Shown: positions 13,201-23,202, counted from the first letter of the stretch. The stretch: 64,000 nucleotides of DNA from Haliotis asinina (GCF_037392515.1 NC_090291.1:39145001-39209000); one strand, 5' to 3'. Program-made: numbers and translations. Notes: generated from the letters alone by a model not told the origin.

Positions 13201-16200
13201 TGGGTGGACTACCATAGGTGCAATGTCGACAAAGTGTCCCAGGGACACAACACAGTATGGGACCAGGTCACAAAATTTTGGTGTCTCCACCGGGAGTCAA
13301 ACCCAGGCCTTTGTCTTGAGAGGCCATCATGCTAACCACTACACCACTGTGCTCCATTTAACTGCCCAAGTACCCAGGCAATGAGGCAACAAGAAACATC
13401 TCTCAGTGCTTGTAGACAACATTGCCTGAATAAGAAACTACGTTCTACAGAATATAGCAGTTCTATATTCACAACTGTTCCATTTTATCCTGATAGAAGC
13501 ACAGTCATTAGTCCTTTATTAGCTCACAAGCAAGTAGATATACTCTGTTTCTGTTAAAAGCCTACCTATGTATATAGATCTAATGAACAGTTAGCATAAT
13601 GTTTCCTCCATTGATCAAATTTCCTGTCTACATCTTGAAGTACTTTCAGGCCAACCATCATTGTTGTATAAAGCGGATTGAAAATAACATATGATCAGGA
13701 TATGATTTTGCTGCATGTGATGCCAAGTTTGAATGCCCATTACAGCATTTTACTGTGCTGTTATTAGTAATAAGGAAAGGAATATGACTTTAATGTGAAT
13801 TTTTTCTTATCAACATTTGGTTTGCCTGACCCAAAGCAGGCCATTTGCAGGCAGCAATGATGTAACTGATATGTGTCTGACTGGCATAAAACAACATTCA
13901 GTTTACATTAATGGACTTTATATTCATTCAGTCCATACACATAAATTGATTATTGTCACAGTAGCAGTCTACATTGGTCTAAGTTTTTGAAGTGACTGAT
14001 GTCCCGTATATTGAGGGGCAGTGGCGTAGCCTAATGGTTAAAGCATCTGCTCAGCACACTGAACCCATAGGTTTGACTCTCCACACAGGTACAATATGTG
14101 AAGCCCAGTTCTATTGTTCCCTGCCATGATATTGCTGGAATATTGCTAAAAGTGGTGTCAAACTAAACTTACACATTCACTCACTCCTTGTAGTGAACAG
14201 TTAAAATTTTATCAAATTCAAGCTCGCTCACCTTGTACACTTATTCCAGATCTCTCATGGCCCTACCTATCACATGAGTATTCTCGGTCTGGGTGTCACC
14301 CCCGGCCTGCACTTCTCCTTCCACTCCTTCAACTTTGGCAACTGCTTCATCCACCGTGCCGGCATGCCCGACCACACAACCACACTCAAGCTGACCAACA
14401 AGGACAACAAGGAGATCAGGTAAAGAACAATCTCTCTGACAATGAACCTGTGTAATATATGTAACATAGATTCTGTGGCAGCCATCAAATTGTTGCACCT
14501 TTATGCAAAGACCAGTGATGACCTTAGGAGTGATGAATGATGTTATAAATGGTCTTCTAGAATCGTGTCATCCTTTCCTTCCAGCATTGACTGTCTGTAT
14601 GAACCAACCAATCATCTGCATCACAACTTTGAGGCTGGAGTCATTGCTCCAGGACAGTCAGTAGATGTGACCTTCACCTTCTACCCAAGGGAGGCAATGA
14701 GATACCATGAGGTGGTCACATTTGAAATCAATGGTCTCTCCAAGCAAAGTGTGGAATTTGTTGGACAGGGAACAGAAATGAAGGCAAGTTGATGTCTTCA
14801 AAGTGTGTCTTGAATAATAAAAACTTTGTAAAGGGTATTTAGGTTTGTATTCAGTGTTTCTCATCCAAATGTATTTCCTAGATGCATATTTTAATGAATA
14901 AATACATGAAAGAAGATTTCAGGACAACATAGAGCTACCTTGTACAGTTAAATATATACCCTTTCTGGTAAATATTCACAGATCGAGGTAGCAGACCCAA
15001 AACACAAGATAGTCAACCTCGGTCCCAAATATGTTGGTGATGTTGTGAAGAAGTACATCCCAATTGTTAACAACAGCCCTGCTGCCATCACCTTCAACCT
15101 TGCCCTGACCCCCACAGCCCCTGCCCTGCAGCAGCCAGAAGTCCTCAGTATCTCCCCCACCCAGCCCATCAGACTCAGTCCCCGAGGGGGCACCTGCAAG
15201 GTGGAGATTGTCTTCAAACCCAAGTCCAGGATACCACAGTTCACAGAGGAGGTAGGATTTATTCCCACTATAGAAAATGTCTGATCACTATTGGACATAT
15301 TGGTAAATGGTTAAAACGAGTTGAGTTGTTAAGACATAATGATTTATTGTACAGGGTTACAACCCTTGGGTGTGCCAGAATCCTATCACCGATGGTTCAG
15401 GTGTTTGATATATTGCTTCCCCTCAGCATCAAACTGATACACTAAGATATGACTGAAATATTATTCAACAGCAAACTGACATGCTCAGTTGATAAATCAT
15501 GTGTATAAAACAATGAAGACTGATAATCAGTGTTACAGTTCTGTCCTCCCTTGTAGGTGATGCTGGAGTGTGCTGGGCTGTACCAACCCTTGTTTGTGGT
15601 CAAGGGGTCATGTCTGGGCATGGAAATTGCTCTGGACACAGAGGGTATTCCATTCGGCACCGTGGTCCAGCGCAGTCAGAGCACCCGCAAACTGGTCATG
15701 AGCAACACTGGAGACATGAACGCCAAGTGAGCAAATATTGTTTTAGTGTCCACAGATCCATTAACAAGCAAACATAAACACAACTGTTCATCACTATCTA
15801 ACCATGTCATTGATACAGCTTCATAAGTTTGCATCTCATAAAGATTGCTGGGAAGGAAAGTTTCCCATGACCTCATGTTTGTCATAGAGCCAACTTATGA
15901 GTTTTTGCAGTTACTGTGTGTGATGTTCCTGTACCTGTGTCCACCATTGGTCATGCTATCAACCACCAATCTGTCTGACCCAGTGTTTACCACAACAAAG
16001 CTGGAATGTTCCAATACAAGACAAGATTCATGTCCTCATCACTTTGCATAGATGCTCCTCGATGTTTGTTTTGTTTCTTGTATTCTTTTTTGTGTTTACA
16101 CAACCAAGATATAAATTATGGCCAATAAGTATTGATAAATGTTTAGATCTAGCTCGCCTGATTACAGATTCCGATGGGATACTAAGCGTTTCAAGCCTGA

Positions 16201-19200
16201 CTTCTCCATCAGCCCTGCAGAAGGCTACATCACATCAGGCATGGAGGTGACTTTTGATGTCACTTTCCACCCCCAGGAAGTCAATCAGGACATCAGATAT
16301 GACGTGAGTATACCAGTTTGGTTTAGGAATTGTCTCCAGAATCATGCTATGTGACATCAACAAAGATAGAAAACTGAATGTTCCAAAAGTTCATGGAATC
16401 TTCCTTCTTGCAATGAATTCAGAATGCAAATGTGATTGGGTAATCAAGTTGGATCAATGGTTGCCACACTATCCATCACTGGAATGTTTGGTCCAGCCTT
16501 GAGTATTTATAGGCCACCATTTCATGCTGGAATATTGCCAAATGTGGCATTAAACAACAAAACACAAAGTGTGCAGGGTTGTATTTGAATGCATCCTCAC
16601 CAATAATTTCAGTTTCATAATCTTTTCTTAGATGCTTACAAACAATTAGATATGTCATTTCATTTTCTAGAAACTATGTTGTTTCCTGGATGGAGGTCCG
16701 CACAAACCGGTGACCTTGACTCTGACTGGTATGTGTACTGGGGTGGGTCCAAGTAAGGAGATCCAACACTTTGCCACCCATGTGAGACAGAAAGATACTC
16801 GTAGCATTGCCATTGCCAACCGAACCAATCAAAACTGGCTACTCAAGCCAGTCATTGATGGAGAGTTCTGGACCGGACCTGTCACCATAGCTGTAGAACC
16901 TCAACAGACCAAATCTTATGAGCTGACCTACAAACCCTTGACCATGACCACTGAAAACAAGAGGCACACAGTAAGTCTCAAACTGTGAAACTGTGATGGC
17001 TCTCTTGTGAAAATATCGAAGACAATGTATTTCATCTTCTATCCTTAAGCCTTAAAGTAATAGCCATCTTTGAACTGAAACGACAAATTTCTTGACTGAA
17101 ATTAAAGCTATAATTAAGCTGCAGTTAGGTTAGGCTGTTAAAAGGAGAAGTTATTTGAATTCTTATTTATTTCACTTTTCAGCTCATGGTCTTGAAGAAA
17201 AATAGAATATACATGATCCATCTTTTTAGACAAGATAATTAAAATAAAAGAGGATATCAGAAAGTTATTTGCCTCAAAGAAATGACTTTGAGTTAACAGT
17301 GTTTCATTATGGAAGGTAGTGTGAGTGTTGTGTGTTTGGCAGGGTACAATCTTCTTCCCACTACCAGACGGGACTGGACTGATGTACAATCTGACCGGAA
17401 CAGCAGAGCCTCCTAAACCCAATGGCCGCATCCAGCGAGATGTTCCATGTAAGACGTCCTACACGGAGATCATGCCTGTCCATAACTGGCTCAAGAGGCC
17501 TCAGAGGTAACCAAAATATACAGCTCTATAACCCTACTACTCTTGCTTTTGCAGAAGTAATACATAATGGACCTAATGGTGCCAGTTCAACCATATAGAA
17601 CTGTAAAGAGGGGATAAATATATCTGACAGAAAGTTGTCTACTGGGCTGTTCTAATTATTTACTTCATGTCAGTCTATCTTAGCTCAGTTACTGTAGAAT
17701 CAAGTCAATGTTTTGACTGTCCAATTGGAAACTTTTCAATATATGATCGTTTCCTTTAGAATGAGCTGGATGATGTCATTTGGCCTCATTTTCACAACAT
17801 AACTTTGCCTGCAGAAATATCTGCTTTCTCTTTCCTAAGTAATGTACAGCCAACAGGTGGATAGATCCACTTTACCAACAGCTTTTATTCCTACAAAGGT
17901 GATGTTTAGCAGGAGTTTGCAATTTCACCAGATGATATTTATGCCCAAATTAGCGTGTATTAATAAGGGACCGAAGGTTTTCACCCTTTGTCCGTATACA
18001 AAAGAACAATTTTCTCCACAACTTGTGTCTGAGAATAGGCAGTATGGCTCATTATACTCCAAGGGCAGTGGGGTAGCCTAGAGGTCAAGTCGTTCACTTG
18101 TCATGCTGAAGACCTGGGTTCAATTCTACACATGAGCACAATGTATGAAGCCCATTTCTGGTGTCCCCTGTTGTGATATTGCTGAAAACCACACTCATAC
18201 ATTACACTCCCGTAAACACAATACACAATATGGTCAACTGGACCACAAAGGCTACCTACAGACAGACTTACGTTTCAAATCTTCTGCAGATTCCGAGTAA
18301 AGACAGAAGCTATTAAGCCCGACAGGTTGGACCCAGGCACCACTGTGAAGGGCATGGAGTACATGGATGTCCCAGCCAACAGCAAGAAAGACTACAAACT
18401 TGCCTTCTACGCCTTCAGGGAGGGAACCACCACACTCAAGGTACAACATCTACATAGATGCCCTACTTCTTGGTCTCATCATATAGCTGGAATGTTGCTG
18501 ACTGGTCTAAAACTAAACTAACTTAGTCATCTCTCTAGATAATGTAGAGGAAAATGACATTCGCATTTATACTTTATTTACTGAAACATGGAAATTATAT
18601 AAAACTGGAATTTATTTACCAAAAGTATTCTGGCAGTATTTATTGTACAGCACTGGAATTGTTTCCAACACATGAAATAATGGCCCCTGATTCAACTTGG
18701 AACAAAAGTGAGATAGTTTATCCACACAAAATATAACCCCTTTTAAAAGTCTTATCACTATAGATACCCAAAATGGTAGTAAATAACCCATGCAATTACA
18801 TCAGTTATGATTCTGTAAAACATTACTGTCCATATTCCAGGTGACATTTGTGAATGAGCAGACCAGTGAATATCAGTATTACGAGGTGACATTCCGTGCC
18901 ACCAAACCAGGCGTTCTGTCCTCCATTGACCTGTCCACACCAGTGAGACAGAGTGTCCACCATACGGTCAAGATAGACAACCCCCTCACCTACCCCGTCA
19001 CCTTCTCTGTCACCTGCAACATCCCTGAGGTCCTCATGCCTACACAACTGCAGATTCCGGCACAATCGGAGGTGAGTGTGAATTAGTGGTCTCATGACAA
19101 TGGTTCTTGACAGTCATGTGTTCACACAGTACTTGAGATTCAGGAATGCATACTGATACTCTATAGTCCTGAGGTAGTTCTGGATTAGAGGAGACTCTCA

Positions 19201-21864
19201 ACAGTCTATGCTTGTCAGGCAACTAAATGGGTTAGGTCAGTCATGGCAATTCAACTGATTAATAAAAAGATTGTGTCTGAACTGTCAACATATATTCCAG
19301 GGCCGCTTCAACTTCGAGTATCAGCCACTGAAAGCAGGAGACGTTCAAGGTCGTCTGGAGTTCAACTGCAGTGACCTTGGCCTATACATGTATGACCTCA
19401 ACCTCAAGTCTACACCTGGTGGTCCAGAGAAAGCGCTGTACTTCCGCACTTGTCTGGGACAAACACAGATTCAGTTGGCCAAATTCCTTAACTTTGCCAA
19501 ACAGAAGACAGACTATGTCTGCAAGGTGACTACACTGCAGCTCACAAATATGATATGCACTGACAATCATTTGGTGCAGTCCTGGTGTGGCATATTGGAT
19601 AGGATAGGATATTTATGTAGCACACATATCCATGCAACAAGTATAGTATTCCCAGAAATTATTGAGAATCATGTTGCGTCATGTAACTCATTACGTTTAT
19701 TAACTTCTGGCGTTTTACTTACATAAACATGTTAAAACATCATCCTTTTACAGTCTCAGTCTTGTTTTAGTACTTTGTTAGACCTCCTCGCTCAGCAATG
19801 CATGCCTGAATACGCCTAGGCACACTACCCATCAAAGTTTGTAGGTAATTGTGTGACAGGGTATCCCAATATTGGACCACCTCTGCCTTCATATCTTCAA
19901 TATTTCTCAGTCCCTTTTGGTTTATTCTGTCCTTCATGACTCCCCACACATTCTCAATTGGGTTTAGGTCTGGGCTGTAACTGGGCCAGTCTAAAACTTG
20001 AACATTTTCGCCCGACAACCACTGTTTTGTGTAGCGCGCTGTGTGTTTTGGGTCATTATCATGCTGGAAAATCCAATCATCTTCATACAATGTTTGTGCT
20101 GTCGGAAGAAGGTGACCATTTAGAATGTCAACGTATCTTTCTTTTGTCATGTTTCCCGTGAAAACACACAATGGCGTCACTGCGCGAGCCGATATGCCAC
20201 CCCACATGTGAAACTTCGGGCTATGTTTTGGTCGCTGGTAGATAGGTTTGACAGTATCTTTGGTCCAAATTTTCACACAATTAGGGAAAAGCCAAACAGA
20301 ACTTTCATCCGAAAAGAAAACATTATCCCAATCTTGATTTTCATGAGCCTGACACCAGTTTAAACGTTTTTCCTTTTGTGCATCTTTCATCAACGGCGAG
20401 GGTATTCCACGTTTTTTCACCTAATTAAGTCTCTGTAATTCCTGCCTAACTGTTTCATTGCATACCTGAGGACTTCCTCTGCTAATCATTTCATTTCTGA
20501 TGTTCTCAACACTTTTCAATTTGCCCCTACTCACAATCTGCCCAAGTCTTTGGCGATCCACAACACTGAATTTCCTAGGCCGACCTGCCCCTGCTTTGTG
20601 CTCTATCCCGGTTCCTGTTTGAATATTCTTCAAAGTTCTGTATACTGTAGACAGGGGAATACGATGTCTACAAGCTAACACTTAAGCATCAGCCTCACCC
20701 CTTTCAAAATCATCTAGAATGAGCTTTCTTTTCTCTCTTGCTGTAAATTCTGCCATGTCAACACAGGAAGCCGTCTGCTCAGACAAGGGAGATAACTCTT
20801 GACGTAATGAGCTGCCTTCTAAGCCTTCGAGAGTTGTCTCCCTTATTTAGTATGCTTAGTGCATAGTGAAAGCCCTTTTTCCAATCTTAGCATCATTATA
20901 AATAAAACAAAGATTTTCTCAATAATTTCTGGGAACACTGTACATGCTGAAGGTGTTGGTAATTTAGCATTTGCTGTTTAATTGTGACATACTAACCAAG
21001 TGCCAAAGGAAGTTGTTGGTGACTTTTGCCACCAGCCAGAAGTCTGAGCGTTTTTAATGCTCTTCTGTGCAGTAATCTTAACAAGTAACTACCATATCAA
21101 TTAGTCTCCAGTTATGCTGATAATTAGTCATGTTGTGGTTAGTTGTTTAGTAGACTCAAAAGCTTTGACACAGAATAATGACTGAACTTTAACAAATGAA
21201 GCATGAGCAAAATGGCCTTACAACATTATTGGAGATATTCCATTTTTTTTTCAGGACAAAATGAGCTTTACATGTTTCCCTTATTTGGATTGGATCTGGT
21301 ATTTCATGAAAATGCTTCAACCACATAATTTACGTAAAGTAGGCAGTGAAGATAAAATTGCCCCTGTTGTTGTTTCAGGTGGATAACCCTGACTTCCATG
21401 TTGACAAAACACTCACTGCCGCCCCTGGCTCCACTGGGGGTACCGAGGTTGCTCTCGAGGTCATGTTCGAGCCATCAAGATTGGGAGAGCATCGCGGTGT
21501 TTTAACAGTGTCATCACCAATCGGAGGAGAATACACCTTCCCTCTGTTCGGCACATGCATCCCTCCCAAACCTCAAGGTCCCTTCATTGTGAAGGCTGGT
21601 TCATCCACACCCATCATATTCCGCAACGTCTTTAGCAGCAACACGCCCTTCACCTTCCAGGTGGACAATGAGCACTTTGGTCTGGCCAAGCAGGGAGAGA
21701 CCATCAGAGCTCACAAAGATCATCGTATCATCGTCAACTTCGACCCAGGCGAGAGTGGCCCTAAGGCTGTGATGATGGGTAAACTGACCGTCACATGTGC
21801 TCGGTCAGCTGGTGGCAATTCAAGTGTCCAGTGGGTGTTTTACTTGAAGGGGTTGACGCCATGA
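115..21864 (+). CDS. HYDIN: HYDIN axonemal central-pair protein, 3' 30 exons (partial at 5' end)
   Basis: HYDIN is a giant protein of the central-pair apparatus (C2b projection) of motile cilia, built largely of MSP/ASH-type beta-sandwich repeats. Exons by splice sites and frame: 115-204, 1138-1233, 1912-2050, 2382-2552, 2718-2825, 2991-3143, 3638-3865, 4770-4866, 5993-6259, 6800-7074, 7771-7844, 8052-8267, 8827-9093, 9811-10035, 10340-10478, 10721-10886, 11272-11419, 12181-12388, 12773-12994, 14250-14419, 14585-14783, 14982-15251, 15557-15726, 16168-16303, 16671-16970, 17343-17506, 18290-18440, 18841-19071, 19301-19525, 21379-21864. The total is 5791 nt, one carried-over base plus 1930 codons including TGA, so every junction is phase-consistent. 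Stretches such as GEGYEDDITLDNIH, RNPELRG, VTLNVKAEGY, PREAMRYHEVVTFEINGLS and WVFYLKG match my memory of vertebrate HYDIN in the same order. The human protein is about 5100 residues; this is the C-terminal ~38%, the rest lying upstream of the window. No frame break is seen. Confidence 0.96.
1806..1885 (+). repeat. Degenerate ~20-bp tandem repeat before HYDIN exon 3
   Basis: Four or five imperfect copies of a TATGTACCTATGT-like unit lie 30-100 bp upstream of the exon at 1912, in the polypyrimidine/branch-point region of the intron. Confidence 0.55.
1912..3865 (+). CDS. HYDIN: HYDIN exons 3-7 (MSP/ASH repeat block)
   Basis: Five exons: 1912-2050, 2382-2552, 2718-2825, 2991-3143, 3638-3865. 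The conserved core starts here with LQLGMFTIFPAFGIILPNG, then ITERDPNDHQGGIPYKLLAE, VFNNVIVGRRAKARFKISN, DIFEVEPSRTQIANHSHSY and FEVSGEGNLPRISISKPS. The recurring pattern (FG.I.., transition to ..A.FKISN.., then ..F.P.) is that of an MSP/ASH beta-sandwich. After the first, each exon starts and ends in phase 0, which is typical of shuffled repeat modules. Splice sites are all gt...ag with donors gtcagt, gtaagt, gtagtc, gtgtgt and gtcagt. Confidence 0.95.
3336..3515 (-). repeat. Dispersed repeat family D, minus orientation
   Basis: The stretch holds the reverse complement of a sequence also seen at 5400-5575 and 40420-40600 (forward: CACCCAGCAGAAAATG...ACCTGGT.GGATAAGTCA). It is a short non-coding interspersed element, probably a SINE 3' half, in a HYDIN intron. 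Confidence 0.6.
4770..7074 (+). CDS. HYDIN: HYDIN exons 8-10
   Basis: Exons 4770-4866, 5993-6259 and 6800-7074. Exon 9 carries EEATFMAIFKPKAAYRSQAQ and the diagnostic VGEGYEDDITLDNIH, a near-exact match to remembered vertebrate HYDIN. Exon 10 carries KFGECFINEPRTLTFSMTNH and FSPKTGHIHAGCSKDIAVTF, a complete ASH-type repeat. Phases are 1/1/0 and consistent. The 903-bp intron before exon 8 (3867-4769) holds nothing I recognise. The 1.1-kb intron before exon 9 contains a SINE fragment (about 5400-5575) and a shorter repeat fragment at 5675-5740. Confidence 0.95.
5400..5575 (+). repeat. Dispersed repeat family D, plus orientation
   Basis: It shares GCCTCTGTTCACCCAGCAGA, then ACCTGGTGGAATAAG and ACAGGAAGCTTGGGTT, with the copy near 40420-40600, and is the reverse of that at 3336-3515. 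It is in a HYDIN intron. Confidence 0.6.
5675..5740 (+). repeat. Family C repeat fragment
   Basis: It contains CTTAGTCTCTGAAAATATAT and CAGAGACTGTGAAACAG, words shared with longer copies at 51858-52050 and 56470-56660. Confidence 0.4.
7236..7350 (+). repeat. Family C repeat fragment in HYDIN intron
   Basis: It shares GAGCTAGGCTGTAGGGAAAA, then TGATATGGTTCAGGGACTGT and GAGACAGG, with 51858-52050 and 56470-56660. No coding potential is seen. Confidence 0.55.
7771..9093 (+). CDS. HYDIN: HYDIN exons 11-13
   Basis: Exons 7771-7844 (VPDWDDRIRTVKWVENP), 8052-8267 (proline/lysine linker, then VELLVSGVSDHCKYKCKAES and FKDTLMFQTRVYD) and 8827-9093 (ITLSNKGQVQMDYNWQVVMD, FGTVQPGKKAICTIKFSPLD). The VPDWDDR...VKWV and F...TRVYDITL motifs match vertebrate HYDIN in order. 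The linker in exon 12 is rich in PP/KK. Donors are gtgagt, gtgagt and gtaata. The intron 8268-8826 holds a degenerate SINE-B-like stretch, too decayed to bound well. Confidence 0.95.
9811..12388 (+). CDS. HYDIN: HYDIN exons 14-18
   Basis: Exons 9811-10035, 10340-10478, 10721-10886, 11272-11419, 12181-12388. Diagnostic stretches are GRSIMPYCHFELADSDYITG, KRNPELRG, NTRVMEFSCVGIG, VPFLLVGNT, HLSFKSLLIGREAEEQVFLI and KEVNFNLVCNIRKKVQPVTL, all co-linear with vertebrate HYDIN. Exon 15 has its acceptor directly after a SINE (see 10155-10339). The intron 11420-12180 carries a nested pair of SINEs. Confidence 0.96.
10155..10339 (+). repeat. SINE family B copy ending at the HYDIN exon 15 acceptor
   Basis: It contains the family B words CAACTCATGTTTGTCGTAAG, CTCACTGGATTGTCTGGTCC and GCTGGGATATTGACTG. 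The last runs directly into TTACAG, the splice acceptor for exon 10340-10478. The usual CACTCACTCAC tail is missing. Confidence 0.65.
11466..11880 (+). repeat. SINE family B copy interrupted by a SINE-A insertion
   Basis: The left part (about 11466-11650) contains GACTTGGCTGACACATGTCA and the GTTGATCACTGAATTGTCTG region. The element resumes after the insertion with CTGCCATATAGCTGGAAAG and a CTCATTCACTCACTCA tail at about 11821-11880. The interruption is the SINE-A copy at 11651-11817, flanked by a 14-bp duplication (CCACTACCATATAG at 11637-11650, CCACTGCCATATAG at 11818-11831; 13 of 14 match). Confidence 0.8.
11651..11817 (-). repeat. SINE family A (tRNA-derived), nested in SINE-B
   Basis: Read on the minus strand it starts with a GGGTAGCCTAGTGGTTAAAG box A and a GGGTTTGATTCCCC box B. 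It ends with a SINE-A body (GCTAAAAGCGGCGTAAAACC) and a CTCACTCACTT tail. The flanking 14-bp duplication marks a retroposition event younger than the SINE-B it sits in. Confidence 0.85.
12773..15251 (+). CDS. HYDIN: HYDIN exons 19-22
   Basis: Exons 12773-12994 (NLFILNSGKFNFDYKWELNE), 14250-14419 (LHFSFHSFNFGNCFIHRAGM), 14585-14783 (YPREAMRYHEVVTFEINGLS) and 14982-15251 (VEIVFKPKSRIPQFTEEV). Exon 21 ends at ATGAAG followed by gcaagt, a GC donor; no usable GT lies nearby, and the next exon begins in the phase expected from the protein alignment. The 1255-bp intron 12995-14249 contains two SINE-like insertions (about 13150-13357 and 14014-14187). Confidence 0.95.
13150..13357 (-). repeat. tRNA-derived SINE, different family, in HYDIN intron 19
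   Basis: On the minus strand it begins GGAGCACAGTGGTGTAGTGG, then TTAGCATGATGGCC (box A), and has GGCCTGGGTTTGACTCCC (box B). A tRNA-unrelated body with ATGGGCACCTGAGAGGCAG follows. It differs from SINE-A in body and tail. Confidence 0.7.
14014..14187 (+). repeat. SINE family A copy in HYDIN intron 19
   Basis: It starts GGGGCAGTGGCGTAGCCTAA, has a diverged box B (AGGTTTGACTCTCC), the body word TGATATTGCTGGAATATTGC and a CATTCACTCACTCC tail. It is a full-length, moderately diverged copy. Confidence 0.8.
15557..19525 (+). CDS. HYDIN: HYDIN exons 23-29
   Basis: Exons 15557-15726, 16168-16303, 16671-16970, 17343-17506, 18290-18440, 18841-19071, 19301-19525. Diagnostic stretches are PFGTVVQRSQSTRKLVMSNT, FSISPAEGYITSGMEVTFDV, IANRTNQNWLLKPV, FPLPDGTG, VPCKTSYTEIMPVHNWLKRP, YMDVPANSKKDYKLAFYAF, TPVRQSVHHTVKIDNPL and EYQPLKAGDVQGRLEF. 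These are among the best-conserved parts of HYDIN. All junctions are phase-consistent. The introns contain SINE fragments near 16465-16560, 18060-18210 and 18459-18523. Confidence 0.96.
16465..16560 (+). repeat. SINE family B 3' fragment
   Basis: It contains CATCACTGGAATGTTTGGTC and ATGCTGGAATATTGCCAAAT, the diverged 3' half of family B, in the HYDIN intron between exons 24 and 25. Confidence 0.45.
18060..18210 (+). repeat. SINE family A copy in HYDIN intron
   Basis: It starts AAGGGCAGTGGGGTAGCCTA, has box B CTGGGTTCAATTC and the body GAAGCCCATTTCTGGTGTCC. The 3' part is shortened. Confidence 0.75.
18459..18523 (+). repeat. SINE 3' tail fragment
   Basis: It holds CATATAGCTGGAATGTTGCT and AAAACTAAACTAAC, the family B 3' end, 20 bp after the donor of HYDIN exon 27. 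Confidence 0.45.
19644..20940 (-). mobile_element. Tc1-type DNA transposon, full length but decayed
   Basis: The element is 1297 bp, inside the last HYDIN intron. Its right end (read inward on the minus strand) is CAGTGTTCCCAGAAATTATT; the left end reads TAGTATTCCCAGAAATTATT. Terminal inverted repeats run about 28 bp and both ends abut a TA target duplication (19642-19643 and 20941-20942). It encodes a minus-strand DD34E transposase carrying in-frame stops. A subterminal palindrome (AAGGGAGATAACTCT with AGAGTTGTCTCCCTT) lies near 20786-20842. The few mismatches between the repeats and the two stops suggest an old, inactive copy. Confidence 0.92.
19767..20756 (-). pseudogene. Tc1/mariner DD34E transposase, inactivated
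   Basis: It reads MAEFTAREKRKLILDDFERG at the start (ATG at 20754-20756). A paired-type helix-turn-helix DNA-binding domain follows (STVYRTLKN, then AGRPRK), and then the catalytic domain. The catalytic triad is visible as FFSDESSVWL, FQHDNDPKHTA and SPDLNPIENVWG, with 34 residues between the second D and the E, the Tc1 DD34E signature. Two in-frame stops are seen, TAA at 20682-20684 and TAG at 20421-20423, so it should not be functional. Its length (about 330 codons) is otherwise normal for Tc1. It lies antisense to HYDIN. Confidence 0.9.
21379..21864 (+). CDS. HYDIN: HYDIN last exon and stop codon
   Basis: After the acceptor tgtttcag this 486-bp exon encodes the C-terminal 161 residues, including EVALEVMFEPSRLGEHRGVL, SPIGGEYTFPLFG, PPKPQGPFIVKAGSSTPIIF and the terminal SVQWVFYLKGLTP before TGA. 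This order and the WV-YLKG-T ending match the C-terminus of vertebrate HYDIN as I remember it. The exon therefore marks the true 3' end of the gene rather than a truncation. Confidence 0.96.
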   Translation: MDNPDFHVDKTLTAAPGSTGGTEVALEVMFEPSRLGEHRGVLTVSSPIGGEYTFPLFGTCIPPKPQGPFIVKAGSSTPIIFRNVFSSNTPFTFQVDNEHFGLAKQGETIRAHKDHRIIVNFDPGESGPKAVMMGKLTVTCARSAGGNSSVQWVFYLKGLTP

Positions 21865-22402
21865 AATGGAAATGATTGACTCTCTTGTGTACATATTTTG
21901 TTTCCTGTTGTTGATAGTGGCTATTATTATAATCTGAACATTCCAACTCAATTCATATGTTATTTATATGAAACAAATGTTCTGTACAGATTTATTTTTC
22001 ATACTGTGATAAGATAGGAGTGGCAGTGTTCTAGTATATAGATTTATTTGTCTACATATTCCATAAACATTGCACCCAGTTTGAGCATCTGATATTAGTA
22101 GAATGAAAATTTGTCCAAATATTCAATCAAGAATGTATTTGTTGAAATTTAAATGAAAATATAAAGTGAACTTTGTTATTGACTGCTAATGTGTTCCCAT
22201 TTGTTTTACACTTATTTGTTGTTGAGAAAAATATTTGACATTGTTTGAACGCAAAACAACCTGAAGACATTAAAAGTTTCTCCAAAACGATTTCATTTTA
22301 AAAAATGACATAAAAAGCAAGACAGCAGAATTCATGGATCAGCAATTTACAAAAATCATTTCTTGTCACCAGAGACTGTGAAATAATTTCACAAAAATTC
22401 AA

Positions 22403-22495
22403 AATAAACATTTCTCACTGTAAACAATATACAGTGACAGAAGCCTTATGGTCCAAATCCGTCCATGTTGAAATGAAATGATTTTTTACAATAAA
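22403..22495 (+). terminator. Candidate HYDIN polyadenylation signals
   Basis: Two canonical AATAAA hexamers lie at 22403-22408 and 22490-22495, about 540-630 nt after the HYDIN stop. Either would give a plausible 3' UTR. Which is used cannot be told from sequence. Confidence 0.45.
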
Positions 22496-22684
22496 CTGTG
22501 AAAGTCTTGGTGATCATTTAGTACTTGTGACAAATGCATCACGACAAAGCATCTGTGATATGTTAATCATCCAAGATTTGTACATTTCTGTAAAGATATT
22601 AAATATATTTCCTGAAACTCTGTGTTATTCCTTGTATTAATGTGTGGTTCATCATTTCACATTCTTAACTGCTGATCAATTTCC

Positions 22685-22846
22685 GTGAGTGAGTATTTCT
22701 TTTCAGTGCTTTTAACAATATTCCAGCAAAATCACGGTGGGGGCCCCCGGAAATGGGCTTCATATATTGTACACATATTGGGAATTGAACCATGGTCTTC
22801 AGCGAAATGAGCAAATACTATAACCATTAGGCTACCCTACTGTCCC
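22685..22846 (-). repeat. SINE family A copy
   Basis: The minus-strand copy runs from GTGAGTGAGTATTTC (tail) through TTTTAACAATATTCCAGC and AATTGAACCATGGTCTTC to the box A complement CCATTAGGCTACCCTACTG. Confidence 0.8.
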
Positions 22847-22945
22847 TAACAGTTAAGTATATATATATAGCACTTATGCAGCAAAGTACAGGCTTGATTC
22901 TACTGTTCAGGGCTTATGCCTGTGAACAGTACTAACCCACTAACA

Positions 22946-23202
22946 CACCATGCTGCATTTCAACATTGACACTTTGCTCAGACACAGTACAGCCAGCCAG
23001 TCCGTGTGTAATCTCCTCCATGCCAAATACCAGGCAAGATTGCAATAACTATCATATTTTAATGTCTGTTTGTACTTGCCCTCTGAGACACCATGCTGCA
23101 GTTTAACCATGATGCCTACCCCAACCCCAACCCAGCCCACCCAGTGCGAAATACCACGCATGGTAACAATAAGTACCATATTTTAATGTCTCCTGATAAG
23201 AC
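22946..23202. repeat. Degenerate ~143-bp tandem duplication
   Basis: Two units each start CACCATGCTGCA, contain AAATACCA.GCA, and end CATATTTTAATGTCT. The middle parts are diverged and differ in length. Confidence 0.6.
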
